Counted from the first letter of the stretch, positions 14,023 through 22,475 are shown. The stretch: 64,000 nt of DNA from Verrucomicrobiota bacterium (GCA_027623315.1 JAQBYD010000003.1:1-64000), one strand, 5' to 3'. The notes: generated by a model not told the origin, from the letters alone. A program made the numbers and translations.

Positions 14023-15231
14023 CTAGAATTCGTGAACGAAGAGGCCCGAACGAAGCTTCGGCTCGAACCAAGTGCTCTTGGGTGGCATCACCTCACCGGC
14101 GTCGGACACGCACATGAGCTGCTCGACCGTCGTGGGAAACATTGAAAAGGCCACGGCCGCGCGGCCGCTGTCGACGCGCGCAGCCAACTCACCGGTGCCC
14201 CGTATCCCGCCCACGAATTCGATTCGTGAGCTCGTGCGAGGATCATCGATTCCCAATACCGGTCCAAGCAAACAGTCCTGCAGGACACTCACATCGAGAG
14301 CTGCAACGGCATCCTGCGGCGTAAAGCTCCAACTCAAACCGTACCAGGCGCCACCGAGATACATACTGATGTTTCGAGGCCCGGATGGTCTCGGAGAAGC
14401 CTCCGGACGAATCTCCAGGGCGTCACCGGCTGCGCGTAGAAACCCGTCCGTATCCAACCCGTTGAGATCGTGCACAACGCGATTGTAGGCGAGCACCTGG
14501 AGCTGGCTCGCCGGAAAAAGCACGCTCAGAAAGCGGTCCGCCTCCGCCTCGTCGCCGTCGCCGTGCCCGCCACCACGACGCAGCGCAGCCACGCGTGCGG
14601 CACCCGCCGCACGGTGATGCCCATCGGCAATATAGCAGCGGGCAAGCTGAGCAAAGCAGCGGGTTATCGACGCCGGGTCCGAGCCGGGCCAGACGCGGTG
14701 CCTCACTCCGTCGCCCGCTGCAAAATCATACAGGGGATCCGCCTGCTTCCAGCTTTCAACAACGGCATCAATCTCCGCGACGTCCGGATAGGTTAGAAAG
14801 ACCGGCCCGGTGTGCGCCCCCAAAGCGTGGATGTGGCGCACGCGGTCCTCCTCCTTGTCCGGGCGCGTGTGCTCATGCTTGCGGATAGCGCCGGCGTCGT
14901 AATCGTTCACGTGACAGCAGGCCACAATTCCGGTCTGCGAGTGGGAGTCCATGCGCTGCTCGTACGCATAGAACTGTGCCCCGGTATCCTGCTCCAGGAA
15001 TCCATCACGCCGAAAACTATCGAACTGGCGGAGCGCCTGTTCCACCTGTGCTTCCGCCGATGCGTCGTCGGGAAGATCAATATCGGGGCGCGTAACCCGT
15101 AAGAAACTTGATGGATTATCGGCCGCCAGGGCTCGCGCTTCAGAGAGATCGACCACATCGTAGGGCACGCTCGATACACGTTCAACCAACGCCGGCGGCG
15201 GGCGCCAGGCTCTAAATGGAAAGACTTTCAT
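14023..15231 (-). CDS. DUF1015 family protein
   Basis: The 402-residue protein is a full-length DUF1015 member. It opens with Pro-Phe-Arg-Ala-Trp-Arg-Pro and Ser-Val-Pro-Tyr-Asp-Val-Val. It carries the diagnostic central Tyr-Ile-Ala-Asp-Gly-His-His-Arg (about residues 200-207) and ends with Met-Pro-Pro-Lys-Ser-Thr-Trp-Phe-Glu-Pro-Lys. The biochemical role of the family is not established; members are often cytosolic and occur near serine or amino-acid metabolism genes. Nothing here points to a particular substrate. The ATG at 15231 agrees with the conserved N-terminus. Confidence 0.9.
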   Translation of the reverse strand: MKVFPFRAWRPPPALVERVSSVPYDVVDLSEARALAADNPSSFLRVTRPDIDLPDDASAEAQVEQALRQFDSFRRDGFLEQDTGAQFYAYEQRMDSHSQTGIVACCHVNDYDAGAIRKHEHTRPDKEEDRVRHIHALGAHTGPVFLTYPDVAEIDAVVESWKQADPLYDFAAGDGVRHRVWPGSDPASITRCFAQLARCYIADGHHRAAGAARVAALRRGGGHGDGDEAEADRFLSVLFPASQLQVLAYNRVVHDLNGLDTDGFLRAAGDALEIRPEASPRPSGPRNISMYLGGAWYGLSWSFTPQDAVAALDVSVLQDCLLGPVLGIDDPRTSSRIEFVGGIRGTGELAARVDSGRAAVAFSMFPTTVEQLMCVSDAGEVMPPKSTWFEPKLRSGLFVHEF

Positions 15232-15422
15232 GGGGTAAAACTCTGCGGACTATTGAGAGTCTTCCGTTCGAGCGCAAGCTGATTCCTCGCGTACAATAAT
15301 GAACACAAACATTGCGATTTTTCGCTCCGTGGCAAAGGCCCGATATTCTCATATTTTGGAATATTGAGGCCTCCAAAAGCTCAACACTTTCTTAACATAA
15401 CAACCGCCATCAAATACATAAC

Positions 15423-15451
15423 TTGACTATTTATAATCATTTAAGTATAGA
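15423..15451 (+). promoter_or_regulatory. strong sigma-70-type promoter
   Basis: TTGACT, exactly 17 bases, then TATAGA, in an AT-rich 341-base gap (15232-15572) between the divergent DUF1015 gene and the small membrane protein. Transcription would begin near 15458 and leave an untranslated leader of about 115 bases. Apart from this promoter I see no other gene or repeat in the gap. Confidence 0.65.
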
Positions 15452-15572
15452 CACACGCGCGTACAACCTGCTCCCGAGCGCTATATTGGACCATGCGGGA
15501 TCGACTATGGCATGGATACTGCTCCTCATTGCACCCGGAAGCCGCCAGAACTCTGGCGAGACAGGAGAATGA

Positions 15573-15770
15573 ATGTACGTTGTACTAGCTACAGGGCTAC
15601 TGATCGGGATTTTCCTTGCAGGATCCTACTTGGTCGCCGTCTTGACTGGCAGTGTGTCGAATCGACTACTGCGGTCTCCCCAATTTCGAAAGATTGCACA
15701 GAGGAGCTTTAGAAATTCCCACACGATGCGCACCGCATTGCGAAGAATGGAGGTCGATGCGTTGGATTAA
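15573..15770 (+). CDS. small single-span membrane protein (65 residues)
   Basis: The protein starts with a hydrophobic helix (about residues 2-26) and continues with a basic Arg-rich amphipathic tail (Arg-Leu-Leu-Arg-Ser-Pro-Gln-Phe-Arg-Lys). It ends in an acidic Glu-Val-Asp-Ala-Leu-Asp. A GGAGAA ribosome-binding site lies about 4 bases before the ATG. With its own strong promoter (15423-15451) and intrinsic terminator (15835-15876) it forms a self-contained transcription unit of about 420 bases. I recognise no family; a regulatory or envelope-stress peptide is a guess. Confidence 0.6.
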   Translation: MYVVLATGLLIGIFLAGSYLVAVLTGSVSNRLLRSPQFRKIAQRSFRNSHTMRTALRRMEVDALD

Positions 15771-15834
15771 GTAATTTCGCCCCACGCCCTAGGGACGACG
15801 GGCCGCCCTCCTGGCCCCGAGTCCCGTGACTATG

Positions 15835-15876
15835 AAGCCCCCCGGAGACGCAACGTCAAAGGGGGGCTTTATTTTT
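15835..15876 (+). terminator. rho-independent terminator
   Basis: A nine-base-pair stem AAGCCCCCC / GGGGGGCTT with a 17-base loop is followed by TATTTTT. It ends the small membrane protein transcript and sits just before the convergent gene end at 15880. Confidence 0.85.
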
Positions 15877-15879
15877 GTG

Positions 15880-16821
15880 TCAGTCTGAATTCTGTTGTGC
15901 GATCGAGAACGTGATCGGGCAGCGGAGGACCGTGGCCCAGTACCCACCGGCATATGAGGCCGAGTGAAAGCTCTCCTCGGTCAGGACCAGTTCCGCATGA
16001 TAGGAACCCGGTGGCAGGCGCGTCACCTGGTCCGGGTGCGAGTATCGCTGACGCTCGCGCTCCGCCCAGACCCATTGCGCCCTCGTTTCGCTCGCCGGCG
16101 ACATGTAGTCGTTGGGATCGGACGCATCGACCAGGCAGGCCACCATGTCCGCCCTCGGCACCCCGTTCGTGCGCTGCTCCGCCTTCCAAAGCACATGCAA
16201 CGTACTGTCGAGTTCGAAGTTACGCACCGCGTTCCCCTGTCGATCCGTCACGAAGAAATCAAACAGCAGGTAAGCCTCAGCTTTAGACTTTTCTGGATAT
16301 CGCTGGTAGTCTTCATCCGAGAAGTTAGTCCCCCACCCCGGCAGGCGCCAGCGACCGACCTGCCCGATGGTCTCGAAGCTCACTCGATGCTCGTATATTC
16401 CTCGCAGCTTAATCTGGTAGGCAAAATTAGGCTTCAGGCGGTGGCCCTCAAGCCGTCCACGAAGCGTATCGCCGTCTCCGTCGATGCGTATACGCACCTC
16501 GGGCCCGACGGGTGATGTATCTTCGTAGCGAAAGTCGTTGATCAAGCGCCGTGAGTAGACGTTGTCATCGATGTCAAACCAGCGCGCGTTGCGAAAGTCT
16601 TCGATTCCGATCATGCGCTGTGAATTTCCCTCGCCCAATTCGAAGGACGGCGTCCCGCTTTCGCGCGGTGGCCCCGGAAGCTTGCTGATCGGAATGACGA
16701 CCGGCCGAGCCCGGAAATGCTCGCGGACCAAATCGTAGGTATAGCGACCCGTGGTGATTAGCCCGACGATCGCGAACGCCAGAATAAGCAGTCGTCCGCA
16801 GCGGGCCAGCAACGTCTTCAT
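15880..16821 (-). CDS. membrane-anchored periplasmic protein of unknown function
   Basis: The 313-residue protein has an N-terminal basic stretch and one hydrophobic helix (about residues 10-28). A beta-rich extracytoplasmic region follows, containing Gly-Thr-Asn-Phe-Ser-Asp-Glu-Asp-Tyr and Tyr-Leu-Leu-Phe-Asp-Phe-Phe-Val-Thr. The pattern suggests one or two immunoglobulin-like or jelly-roll domains, but I recognise no named family. It follows the VIT/vWA gene by 57 bases in the same direction and is probably the last gene of that operon, so a shared envelope role is likely. Confidence 0.65.
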   Translation of the reverse strand: MKTLLARCGRLLILAFAIVGLITTGRYTYDLVREHFRARPVVIPISKLPGPPRESGTPSFELGEGNSQRMIGIEDFRNARWFDIDDNVYSRRLINDFRYEDTSPVGPEVRIRIDGDGDTLRGRLEGHRLKPNFAYQIKLRGIYEHRVSFETIGQVGRWRLPGWGTNFSDEDYQRYPEKSKAEAYLLFDFFVTDRQGNAVRNFELDSTLHVLWKAEQRTNGVPRADMVACLVDASDPNDYMSPASETRAQWVWAERERQRYSHPDQVTRLPPGSYHAELVLTEESFHSASYAGGYWATVLRCPITFSIAQQNSD

Positions 16822-16878
16822 GGCGTTACTGTCGGCCGTCTCGAGCCAGAACGCAAGTTCCGGATCTTCGAGCGCCGC

Positions 16879-19203
16879 CTATTCGATCACGAGGGCCGTA
16901 TTCTCGCCGGTGACGACGATCACCCGTTCGCCCAGGGCAAATACAGACTTCAGGTCCGGATGCTTTTCGAGGAATACGAAGTACTCGTCAGCGGCGTAGA
17001 CCAGGCGGGTTTCCTTCATGCCTTCACGGTAGTCCTGATCGATCCAGACGTGGTCGATGAGGTAGAAAATCCGCTTACCGACGCGGCGCACAGAATTCGC
17101 AATCTGATCCTTACTAAATTCGGCCTGCTTGTACTTCGCGATGGCCCGGCTCAGGTCAACCGCCTTCTTTCCGGACTGTTGGCGAAGATACGAGTCGACC
17201 GGTCCCCGCGCCGGTGAGGCCGTCTTTGACGCCTCCTGCGACTCCTCTGAGTTCGCCTGGACCCCGCCACCGACCGAGAGATCAAAGACCGGCATCGGCA
17301 TCGTGGCACGGGACGCCGGCGCGCGCGCGCCTGAAGATGCTCCCAGCTGTTCGTGGGCCTCGCCCCTTTTAGATGCCCGCTCTTCCTCCATTTCTCGGCC
17401 GGCCCAACCGTCGGCATCCCCGACCTTGAGGCCATTCCGTAGGCGATCATCGCTGCGCCGGTCAATGCCGTGCGTGGCGTAGGCGTCTTCGTTCTCAAGG
17501 ACAAGGTATGACGTATAGGGCGTCATGATCCCGAACTCCTTGCTCAGCAGCATCACTTCGTCCTTGAGTTCGTTCGCTTCCCCGTGCAGCCGGATCTGAT
17601 CCAACAGAAAACCGACGCGGCGCGTGGCCCATAGCCGGGGAATGAAGTCATTGTCAGTGCTTTTCACGGGAAACGTTCCTTCGTAAACGAACTCCCGCTT
17701 TTCGCCATTGATCTCTCCAGTCAATCGAACGGCCGAGTCGCCGGCGGCCTTGTAGCGGCCGAAGAGAGTGATTTGCTCGCCGGCGAAGAGATCGGGCAAC
17801 TCCTGAGGATGGAGACTATGCGCCTTCAACTTGTCGATGGTGATGCGGGGTGAACCGAGCACGGGGTGGCTGATCTTATCGTAGAAGGAGGAGACCTTGA
17901 CCTCTATATCCTCGTGCGGCTTGACGTATTGCGAGGTTCCACCGTGCCCCCCGGACAACCGGTCGAGCAGATGTGTATTTACGTCGTCCCCGACTCCGAA
18001 GACGAACACACGCGTGCGTTCCGCGATCTTCTTGTCGACGTCCTTCAGGATCACGTCGATATCCGTTTCGCCGATCGTCGGGCGGCCGTCCGTTAGAAAA
18101 ACTATATTGTGCGGACGCGCGCTATCGCGCTCGATGCCCAGCGCATGAACAAGCGCATCGTGAATGGCGGTGCCGCCCCTCGCTTCGAGGTCATCCACAA
18201 ACGCGAGCGCCTTCGCGGTATTGTCATCATTCACCTCCAGCATCCCTTCGGAGACGGCTTCGACGTCGGTGCTGAAGCGGATCACGTTGAAGCGGTCAGC
18301 CTGGTTGAGTCGGCCGATGCAATAGGTCAACGAGTCCCGCGCCTGCGTGATCTTGTCCCCGGACATGCTGCCCGACGTATCAAAGACAAAGGTAATATCG
18401 CGTTCGACAACCTCGTCCTTCTTCGGCGCGAGGCGTGGGGAGATCAACATCATGAAGAAGCCATCGGCCTCATCATCGGAATGCGTCAGAAGATTCAGTC
18501 CGAAGTCTTTCTGGGAGATCCCATAGAAGAGCTCGAAATCGCGATCCAGCAGGCTCCGATCTTCCTCGAAGCCGATCACGGCATGATGCTCGCCCTTGCG
18601 ACTAATGCCGGACTTGTGACTTGGCGAGTAGATCGTCTTCAACGGCACCGTGGTATTTAGATCGACGCGCACGGTGAAATCCTCAAGCGTCTGCGAAGCC
18701 TTCTCGCTCGTCTTCAACGGATAGACGTAGTGATACATGCCGCTCTCATACGAGAGCGTCTGGGAATAGGAGATTTCTATCTTCTGCTCGCCGTTCTTCG
18801 GGACCGGGTAGACGCTCACGCGAAAGAGATTGCCGCCAATGTGCTCCAACAGGCCCGGATCCTTCATGCGGCGCACGATATCCTGGTAGATCTTGCGCGC
18901 TTTCCCCTTCTCCACCAGTTCGCCCTCCATGCGCTTGCCATTGATGTACATGGCGAAGTCCGCGATGGCGGCGTTCTCGGGCAGCGGGAAGATGTAGACC
19001 GCCTCGAGGTCACGATTAACGCTGTTCTTGAAGACCTGTTCGATGCGGGCGGTGGCGACCGCATCCTTAATGCTGATGTCCACGCGCTGGTGCTTGATGG
19101 CCAGTGGCGGAATCGACTGATCCTTCGGGATCAGCATGCCGGACGCCATCGCATGACCGGCGCCAAGTAGCGCTGCCGTAACTATCGCGTAGATTCGGTA
19201 CAT
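16879..19203 (-). CDS. VIT and von Willebrand factor A domain protein
   Basis: The 774-residue exported protein has a signal peptide (residues 1-20), a VIT domain (about 30-155) and a vWA domain (about 268-440) whose metal-ion site is complete (DTSGSMS at 275-281). A long helical or low-complexity C-terminus follows. This is the bacterial version of the inter-alpha-trypsin-inhibitor heavy-chain layout; such proteins are thought to bind other proteins through the metal site. The ATG at 19203 is chosen because a GGAGACC ribosome-binding site precedes it and the signal peptide starts there; the frame extends 97 codons further upstream over the ARPP-1 gene end. It is flanked in operon by ARPP-1 and an unknown protein. 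Confidence 0.9.
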   Translation of the reverse strand: MYRIYAIVTAALLGAGHAMASGMLIPKDQSIPPLAIKHQRVDISIKDAVATARIEQVFKNSVNRDLEAVYIFPLPENAAIADFAMYINGKRMEGELVEKGKARKIYQDIVRRMKDPGLLEHIGGNLFRVSVYPVPKNGEQKIEISYSQTLSYESGMYHYVYPLKTSEKASQTLEDFTVRVDLNTTVPLKTIYSPSHKSGISRKGEHHAVIGFEEDRSLLDRDFELFYGISQKDFGLNLLTHSDDEADGFFMMLISPRLAPKKDEVVERDITFVFDTSGSMSGDKITQARDSLTYCIGRLNQADRFNVIRFSTDVEAVSEGMLEVNDDNTAKALAFVDDLEARGGTAIHDALVHALGIERDSARPHNIVFLTDGRPTIGETDIDVILKDVDKKIAERTRVFVFGVGDDVNTHLLDRLSGGHGGTSQYVKPHEDIEVKVSSFYDKISHPVLGSPRITIDKLKAHSLHPQELPDLFAGEQITLFGRYKAAGDSAVRLTGEINGEKREFVYEGTFPVKSTDNDFIPRLWATRRVGFLLDQIRLHGEANELKDEVMLLSKEFGIMTPYTSYLVLENEDAYATHGIDRRSDDRLRNGLKVGDADGWAGREMEEERASKRGEAHEQLGASSGARAPASRATMPMPVFDLSVGGGVQANSEESQEASKTASPARGPVDSYLRQQSGKKAVDLSRAIAKYKQAEFSKDQIANSVRRVGKRIFYLIDHVWIDQDYREGMKETRLVYAADEYFVFLEKHPDLKSVFALGERVIVVTGENTALVIE

Positions 19204-19241
19204 CTGGTGGTCTCCTTTTCTGTGATGTGACGTTCGAGTGA

Positions 19242-20342
19242 TCATGGATACAGGCCCGCGTGAATGACGCAATTCTGCCAGGTCAGTGCGACCCCGCCGA
19301 TACCACGGCTCAACGTGTGGACCCTCCCGACGCCGGGAGTTCCTTCCGACGTGTACCTCGCGTCCAGGGCACGCAGCAAGAAAGTTCGAATCGTGGCGGT
19401 CCCGGGCCATGGTCTCTCCGGGCGACGAAACGACCGCTTGTCCCGACCAGGGCGTCCCGCCTGCGTGGCGTACTCGACCGCATACGACCGGCATAACGAG
19501 TCGCGTTCGCGCGCGAACAGGTCCGCGTCCGTGAAGACGTCGGCGGCCATGATCCGGCCGTGCGCAACGGCGACCATGCCCACGGTTGAACGAGGAGCGA
19601 ACCGGGCGAACTTGCCGGCCACCTCGTCCGCCTGTCGACGCACCTCAGTCGTCTGCGCGATCCTTGTGTAGTCGCGCGTCGCCGACGTCACCTTCAAGGA
19701 TCGAGCCGTGTCGTCCACTTCCTGCCATATCCTGTCCTGGGACGCCCCGCTCGCGGCTTCCCTGCGCAGGCGCGGATGTGCCAGCGCATCGGCGCTCTTG
19801 AATCCAGAACCGCCGCTCGACCATCGCTCCTTCTCGATGCAGAAGACCGGCAGGATGATCGGGACCCTTTGCGGAGGCAGCAGCACATCCTGGCGCACGG
19901 TCCGGTTCTGCTTCCCTCCTTCGATCAGTTCCCCGCCCATCGCGAGAACGTGGTGCGGTCCCCGATTGATAAGGGACAGTTCCGATACAGTCTCACGGCT
20001 GGATTCGGTGATTTCGATCCATCCGCGATGCATCGCCTCGCTCAGTGTAAATATCTGGGGAGTGCGCCCGGATCCCACCTGCGAGACGAGCGGATAGATT
20101 GCGAGCTGTTGATACGTATACGGAGACGCGATTTGAAGCCCGCTGATCAGTGCCATCAGCGGATGCTCTGCGGGAGGCGGCGGGACCGGTCGGACAATCC
20201 TCGGTTCGCCACCGGAGATTTCCCCGTGATCGGACTCCAGGTGGGCCGCCCGAAGAGGCCCTCCCGACAAAACGGCTGCACCCAGTCCCAACGCGAAAAG
20301 AGCCGGTATTCGGGACCTGTTCAATTTGCCGAGCGTTCTCAT
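19242..20342 (-). CDS. exported ARPP-1 family protein
   Basis: The 366-residue protein has a signal peptide (about 1-33) and one ARPP-1 domain (formerly DUF6569). It shows Gly-Leu-Gln-Ile-Ala-Ser-Pro, a Leu-Ser-Glu-Ala-Met motif, and the diagnostic Gly-Gly-Glu-Leu-Ile-Glu-Gly-Gly-Lys-Gln-Asn-Arg-Thr followed by Ile-Leu-Pro-Val-Phe-Cys-Ile-Glu-Lys-Glu-Arg-Trp. Its biochemical role is unknown. An exported version directly before a VIT/vWA protein (38-base gap) implies a joint periplasmic function. The gene starts downstream of the strong terminator at 20382-20410, so it needs its own promoter. Confidence 0.85.
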   Translation of the reverse strand: MRTLGKLNRSRIPALFALGLGAAVLSGGPLRAAHLESDHGEISGGEPRIVRPVPPPPAEHPLMALISGLQIASPYTYQQLAIYPLVSQVGSGRTPQIFTLSEAMHRGWIEITESSRETVSELSLINRGPHHVLAMGGELIEGGKQNRTVRQDVLLPPQRVPIILPVFCIEKERWSSGGSGFKSADALAHPRLRREAASGASQDRIWQEVDDTARSLKVTSATRDYTRIAQTTEVRRQADEVAGKFARFAPRSTVGMVAVAHGRIMAADVFTDADLFARERDSLCRSYAVEYATQAGRPGRDKRSFRRPERPWPGTATIRTFLLRALDARYTSEGTPGVGRVHTLSRGIGGVALTWQNCVIHAGLYP

Positions 20343-20381
20343 CTAGGGGATATGACATCGCCGGCGCCAGGAAGGTTCCCC

Positions 20382-20410
20382 AAAAAAAAAGCCCCGGCCG
20401 AAGCCGGGGC
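20382..20410 (-). terminator. strong rho-independent terminator of the pseudopilin gene
   Basis: On the minus strand the stem GCCCCGGC / GCCGGGGC with a TTCG loop is followed by nine T residues. It lies 30 bases after the pseudopilin stop and isolates that gene from the ARPP-1 operon. Confidence 0.92.
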
Positions 20411-20439
20411 TTTTCATAAATCACGAAATGCCGGTTAAG

Positions 20440-20781
20440 TTACGGCAGCACGTGAGACGTGGGGTCCTGAATGTTGCACGTAGCGGTCGTACCAACCACA
20501 TTGTACGTCAAGGCGCCGCTCGCGAGGCAGGTAGGAAGGATGCTGCCCTTGAGGTAGGCCGCTACTTCAGCCGTATCGATCGTGACACCGTCAGTCTTGT
20601 TCTGTGCCATCGCCCACTGTTCCTTGCCAGACTCGATCTGACGGAGGTTATTGATGCAGGCATTCTGCTGTGACGTAGTACGCGACTTCATAAACGAAGG
20701 AATCGCGATAGCCGCCAGCAAACCGATGATCGCTACAACGATCATAATCTCAACCAGTGTGAACCCTTGTTTCTTCTTCAT
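20440..20781 (-). CDS. type IV pilin-like / pseudopilin protein
   Basis: The 113-residue prepilin has the leader Lys-Lys-Lys-Gln-Gly|Phe-Thr-Leu-Val-Glu with the +5 Glu and a hydrophobic helix rich in Ile, Val and Ala. Its short soluble domain carries three Cys residues (near 42, 84 and 98). It resembles the small prepilins that occur in many copies in PVC-group genomes. The ATG at 20781 is taken because GGAG lies 8 bases upstream; the frame extends 13 codons further. It is a single-gene unit with a sigma-54-like promoter and a strong terminator. Confidence 0.85.
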   Translation of the reverse strand: MKKKQGFTLVEIMIVVAIIGLLAAIAIPSFMKSRTTSQQNACINNLRQIESGKEQWAMAQNKTDGVTIDTAEVAAYLKGSILPTCLASGALTYNVVGTTATCNIQDPTSHVLP

Positions 20782-20869
20782 TTTTCTAACTCCTAGTTCA
20801 GTCTTCATTTTCACTCTCATCTCGTGTCGGGCACCGCGCCCGGCACTTTTAACTAACGGCGATTACAAT

Positions 20870-20886
20870 AAGCACTGGCCGTGCCA
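20870..20886 (-). promoter_or_regulatory. sigma-54-type promoter for the pseudopilin
   Basis: The minus strand reads TGGCACGGCCAGTGCTT. This has GG and GC exactly ten bases apart and one mismatch to the usual TGGCACG-N4-TTGCW. Transcription would start near 20860, about 80 bases before the ATG. Sigma-54 control of pilin genes through NtrC-type regulators is well known in other bacteria; no such regulator is in this window. Confidence 0.6.
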
Positions 20887-21456
20887 GATCAGCCCGGGAA
20901 AGTCTCGAATACGGCTACCTTGGTTAAAAAACCGTAATCTTTTACTCTCAGGCCGGGTCACCAAAACTGCGATCAGGCAACCGCCGCAGACATCCTGATG
21001 ACCCTCAATTCTCTCAGCCACACTGAATATCCTGTATTGACGGGGATAAACAGCCCATGGATCAGTGAAAACCGGGACGTATTCTCAATTCCAATATATG
21101 ACACCACGAATAAGAAATGAGAATCGCATCCTCATAAATGATTATCAACTTTGAAAAAAGACCGTAATCCCGTACATTTCTGTCCATGAGTGTCCAAATC
21201 TGAACGGCATCCCGCAACATCAAGCGCCAGCCTAAAGGGGACAGACCCCGACGGGCCCATCGAGGGCTGGGTGGGGAGAGCGCCGAGGATACCAGGCTCT
21301 ATGGGCGGGAAAGGCGTTAAAATCGCTAATTCTGCACCGGAGAGGGTGCTTCCGAGACCGCCTGGCGCGTGGATCGTGCCTGCAAACGGCCTATCGACGC
21401 CATTAGCTACGGGTCAATCTGCGCCGCGACAAGCTTGCTTTGGCGGCGGGAGAGCC
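20887..21456. other. gene-free stretch of about 570 bases
   Basis: I find no credible gene here. The part near 21050-21190 is AT-rich. Around 21234-21249 the sequence AAAGGGGACAGACCCC, an interrupted palindrome, resembles short elements seen near REP-associated transposases, but no transposase is present. A reading frame at 21190-21651 is a shadow of the opposite-strand gene. This may be the site of a lost gene. Confidence 0.4.
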
Positions 21457-21981
21457 TTACGGCGTATCATCCGGTGGTGGGTCCTCGTCCTTGAGGATTC
21501 CGAACTTGCGCTGAAAATCATTGAAATTATCCGACATAGTCCCCAGAAAATCTCCGCTGCGGAACGTAATCGGGCGGGCAGCGCCCTCCCCTTTCACCAT
21601 GCGCAACAGGTAAGTATTCAACTGTGTCAGGGGGCCGCCGATATGGTGTGAGATGAATACGGCGGCAAGCATCACGGTAACCACGGCGACGAACGTGAAG
21701 ATGCGGAGCTGCACCTCGAGCGTGTCGCGCCGGTCTTCCAGCAGTATCTGAAAATCCCTCTGGGTGGAGTGTGGCATGTCGAGGCTCCAGAGTTCGTCCA
21801 TGACCGAATCGAACGCCGTCGTGCCGACATAGAAGTTGGTCCACGCTGATGCGATCGCCAGCAATCCGAAGGAAATAATCACGCGCAGCTGCAGGGACGG
21901 GTTGCTTAGCAACTCACGACGCTTGTATCCTGCCTCTGTGGTGCTCACCTTGTTTTCCATTTTCCCTGTCCCTTCAGTCAC
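21457..21981 (-). CDS. two-span membrane protein with HAMP-like segment
   Basis: The protein (174 residues from the GTG) has transmembrane helices at about residues 31-53 and 93-112. A 40-residue periplasmic loop separates them. After the second helix a HAMP-like motif appears (Ile-Gly-Gly-Pro-Leu-Thr ... Asn-Thr-Tyr-Leu). No kinase or methyl-accepting domain follows; the short C-terminus is acidic. It looks like a truncated or naturally minimal sensor. An ATG at 21960 is an alternative start. It begins 14 bases after the stop of the pseudopilin frame upstream, so the two form an operon. Confidence 0.65.
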   Translation of the reverse strand: MTEGTGKMENKVSTTEAGYKRRELLSNPSLQLRVIISFGLLAIASAWTNFYVGTTAFDSVMDELWSLDMPHSTQRDFQILLEDRRDTLEVQLRIFTFVAVVTVMLAAVFISHHIGGPLTQLNTYLLRMVKGEGAARPITFRSGDFLGTMSDNFNDFQRKFGILKDEDPPPDDTP

Positions 21982-21995
21982 GACAGCTTCTCCCT

Positions 21996-22475
21996 CTACT
22001 CCTCCAGGACATAAATATAGCCATTGGCTCGCCGCCTGAAAGATCCTGTAATCAGGTCCCCGTCGTCAATGCGCCGGTCGATATCTGCCATCTGCGTCGA
22101 TGTCCGCCGCGGCAGGTAGACGGACAGGCCGGCATAGACTCCGTGCAGCTTAACGCTTCGAGTCGCCGCACGGTCCCAGTCCCAGTACCCGCCAATACTC
22201 GTCGGTTCCGACCAGTTAAAGCTGCGTGTGAGGTAGGCCTCTACTCCCTCCGGCTGCTATGAAGGCAGCTTGTCGGTGGGAAAATCACCCCGTTCAAGAG
22301 CATACTGATTCATGCAGTTCTCGGAAAGAACGCGAAGATCGTTGATAAACTTAGTGTCCTGGGCGGAGTTTCTGGCCTTCTTGAAGTAGGGGTAGGCCAG
22401 GACGGTAAGCAGGCCGATAATCGCGACTACAATCGCCACTTCCAGCAAGGTGAATGCGTTCCTTGACTTGTCCAA
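21996..22475 (-). pseudogene. GspG/GspH-like pseudopilin interrupted by an in-frame TAG
   Basis: The first part (72 codons, TTG start with GGAGAG upstream) has a prepilin leader and helix (Asn-Ala|Phe-Thr-Leu-Leu-Glu) and ends at TAG 22257-22259. Reading on in the same frame gives 86 more codons to a TAG at 21996. These encode the typical ending of this pseudopilin type: Val-Glu-Ala-Tyr-Leu, Ser-Ile-Gly-Gly-Tyr-Trp-Asp-Trp-Asp, Ile-Asp-Asp-Gly-Asp-Leu, and Asn-Gly-Tyr-Ile-Tyr-Val-Leu-Glu. The gene is therefore complete apart from one nonsense codon. It may be a recent mutation, a sequence error or a readthrough site. The HAMP-like gene follows it. Confidence 0.75.

Noticed and set aside
21234-21249. 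Possible REP or transposon end (GGGGACAGACCCC)
   Set aside because: Only one copy and no transposase or target duplication in the window; kept as a remark in the gap entry.
21190-21651. Plus-strand 153-residue reading frame
   Set aside because: It runs partly opposite the HAMP-like gene, has no ribosome-binding site and shows no domain.
6089-22475. A genome-wide reassigned stop codon (UAG or UGA as sense)
   Set aside because: Both codons also act as normal, well-placed terminators here (TAG of pilN overlapping pilO, TAG of the ATPase at 34141-34143, TGA in ATGA overlaps), and long housekeeping genes have no internal TAG or TGA. Site-specific mutation, error or suppression fits better.
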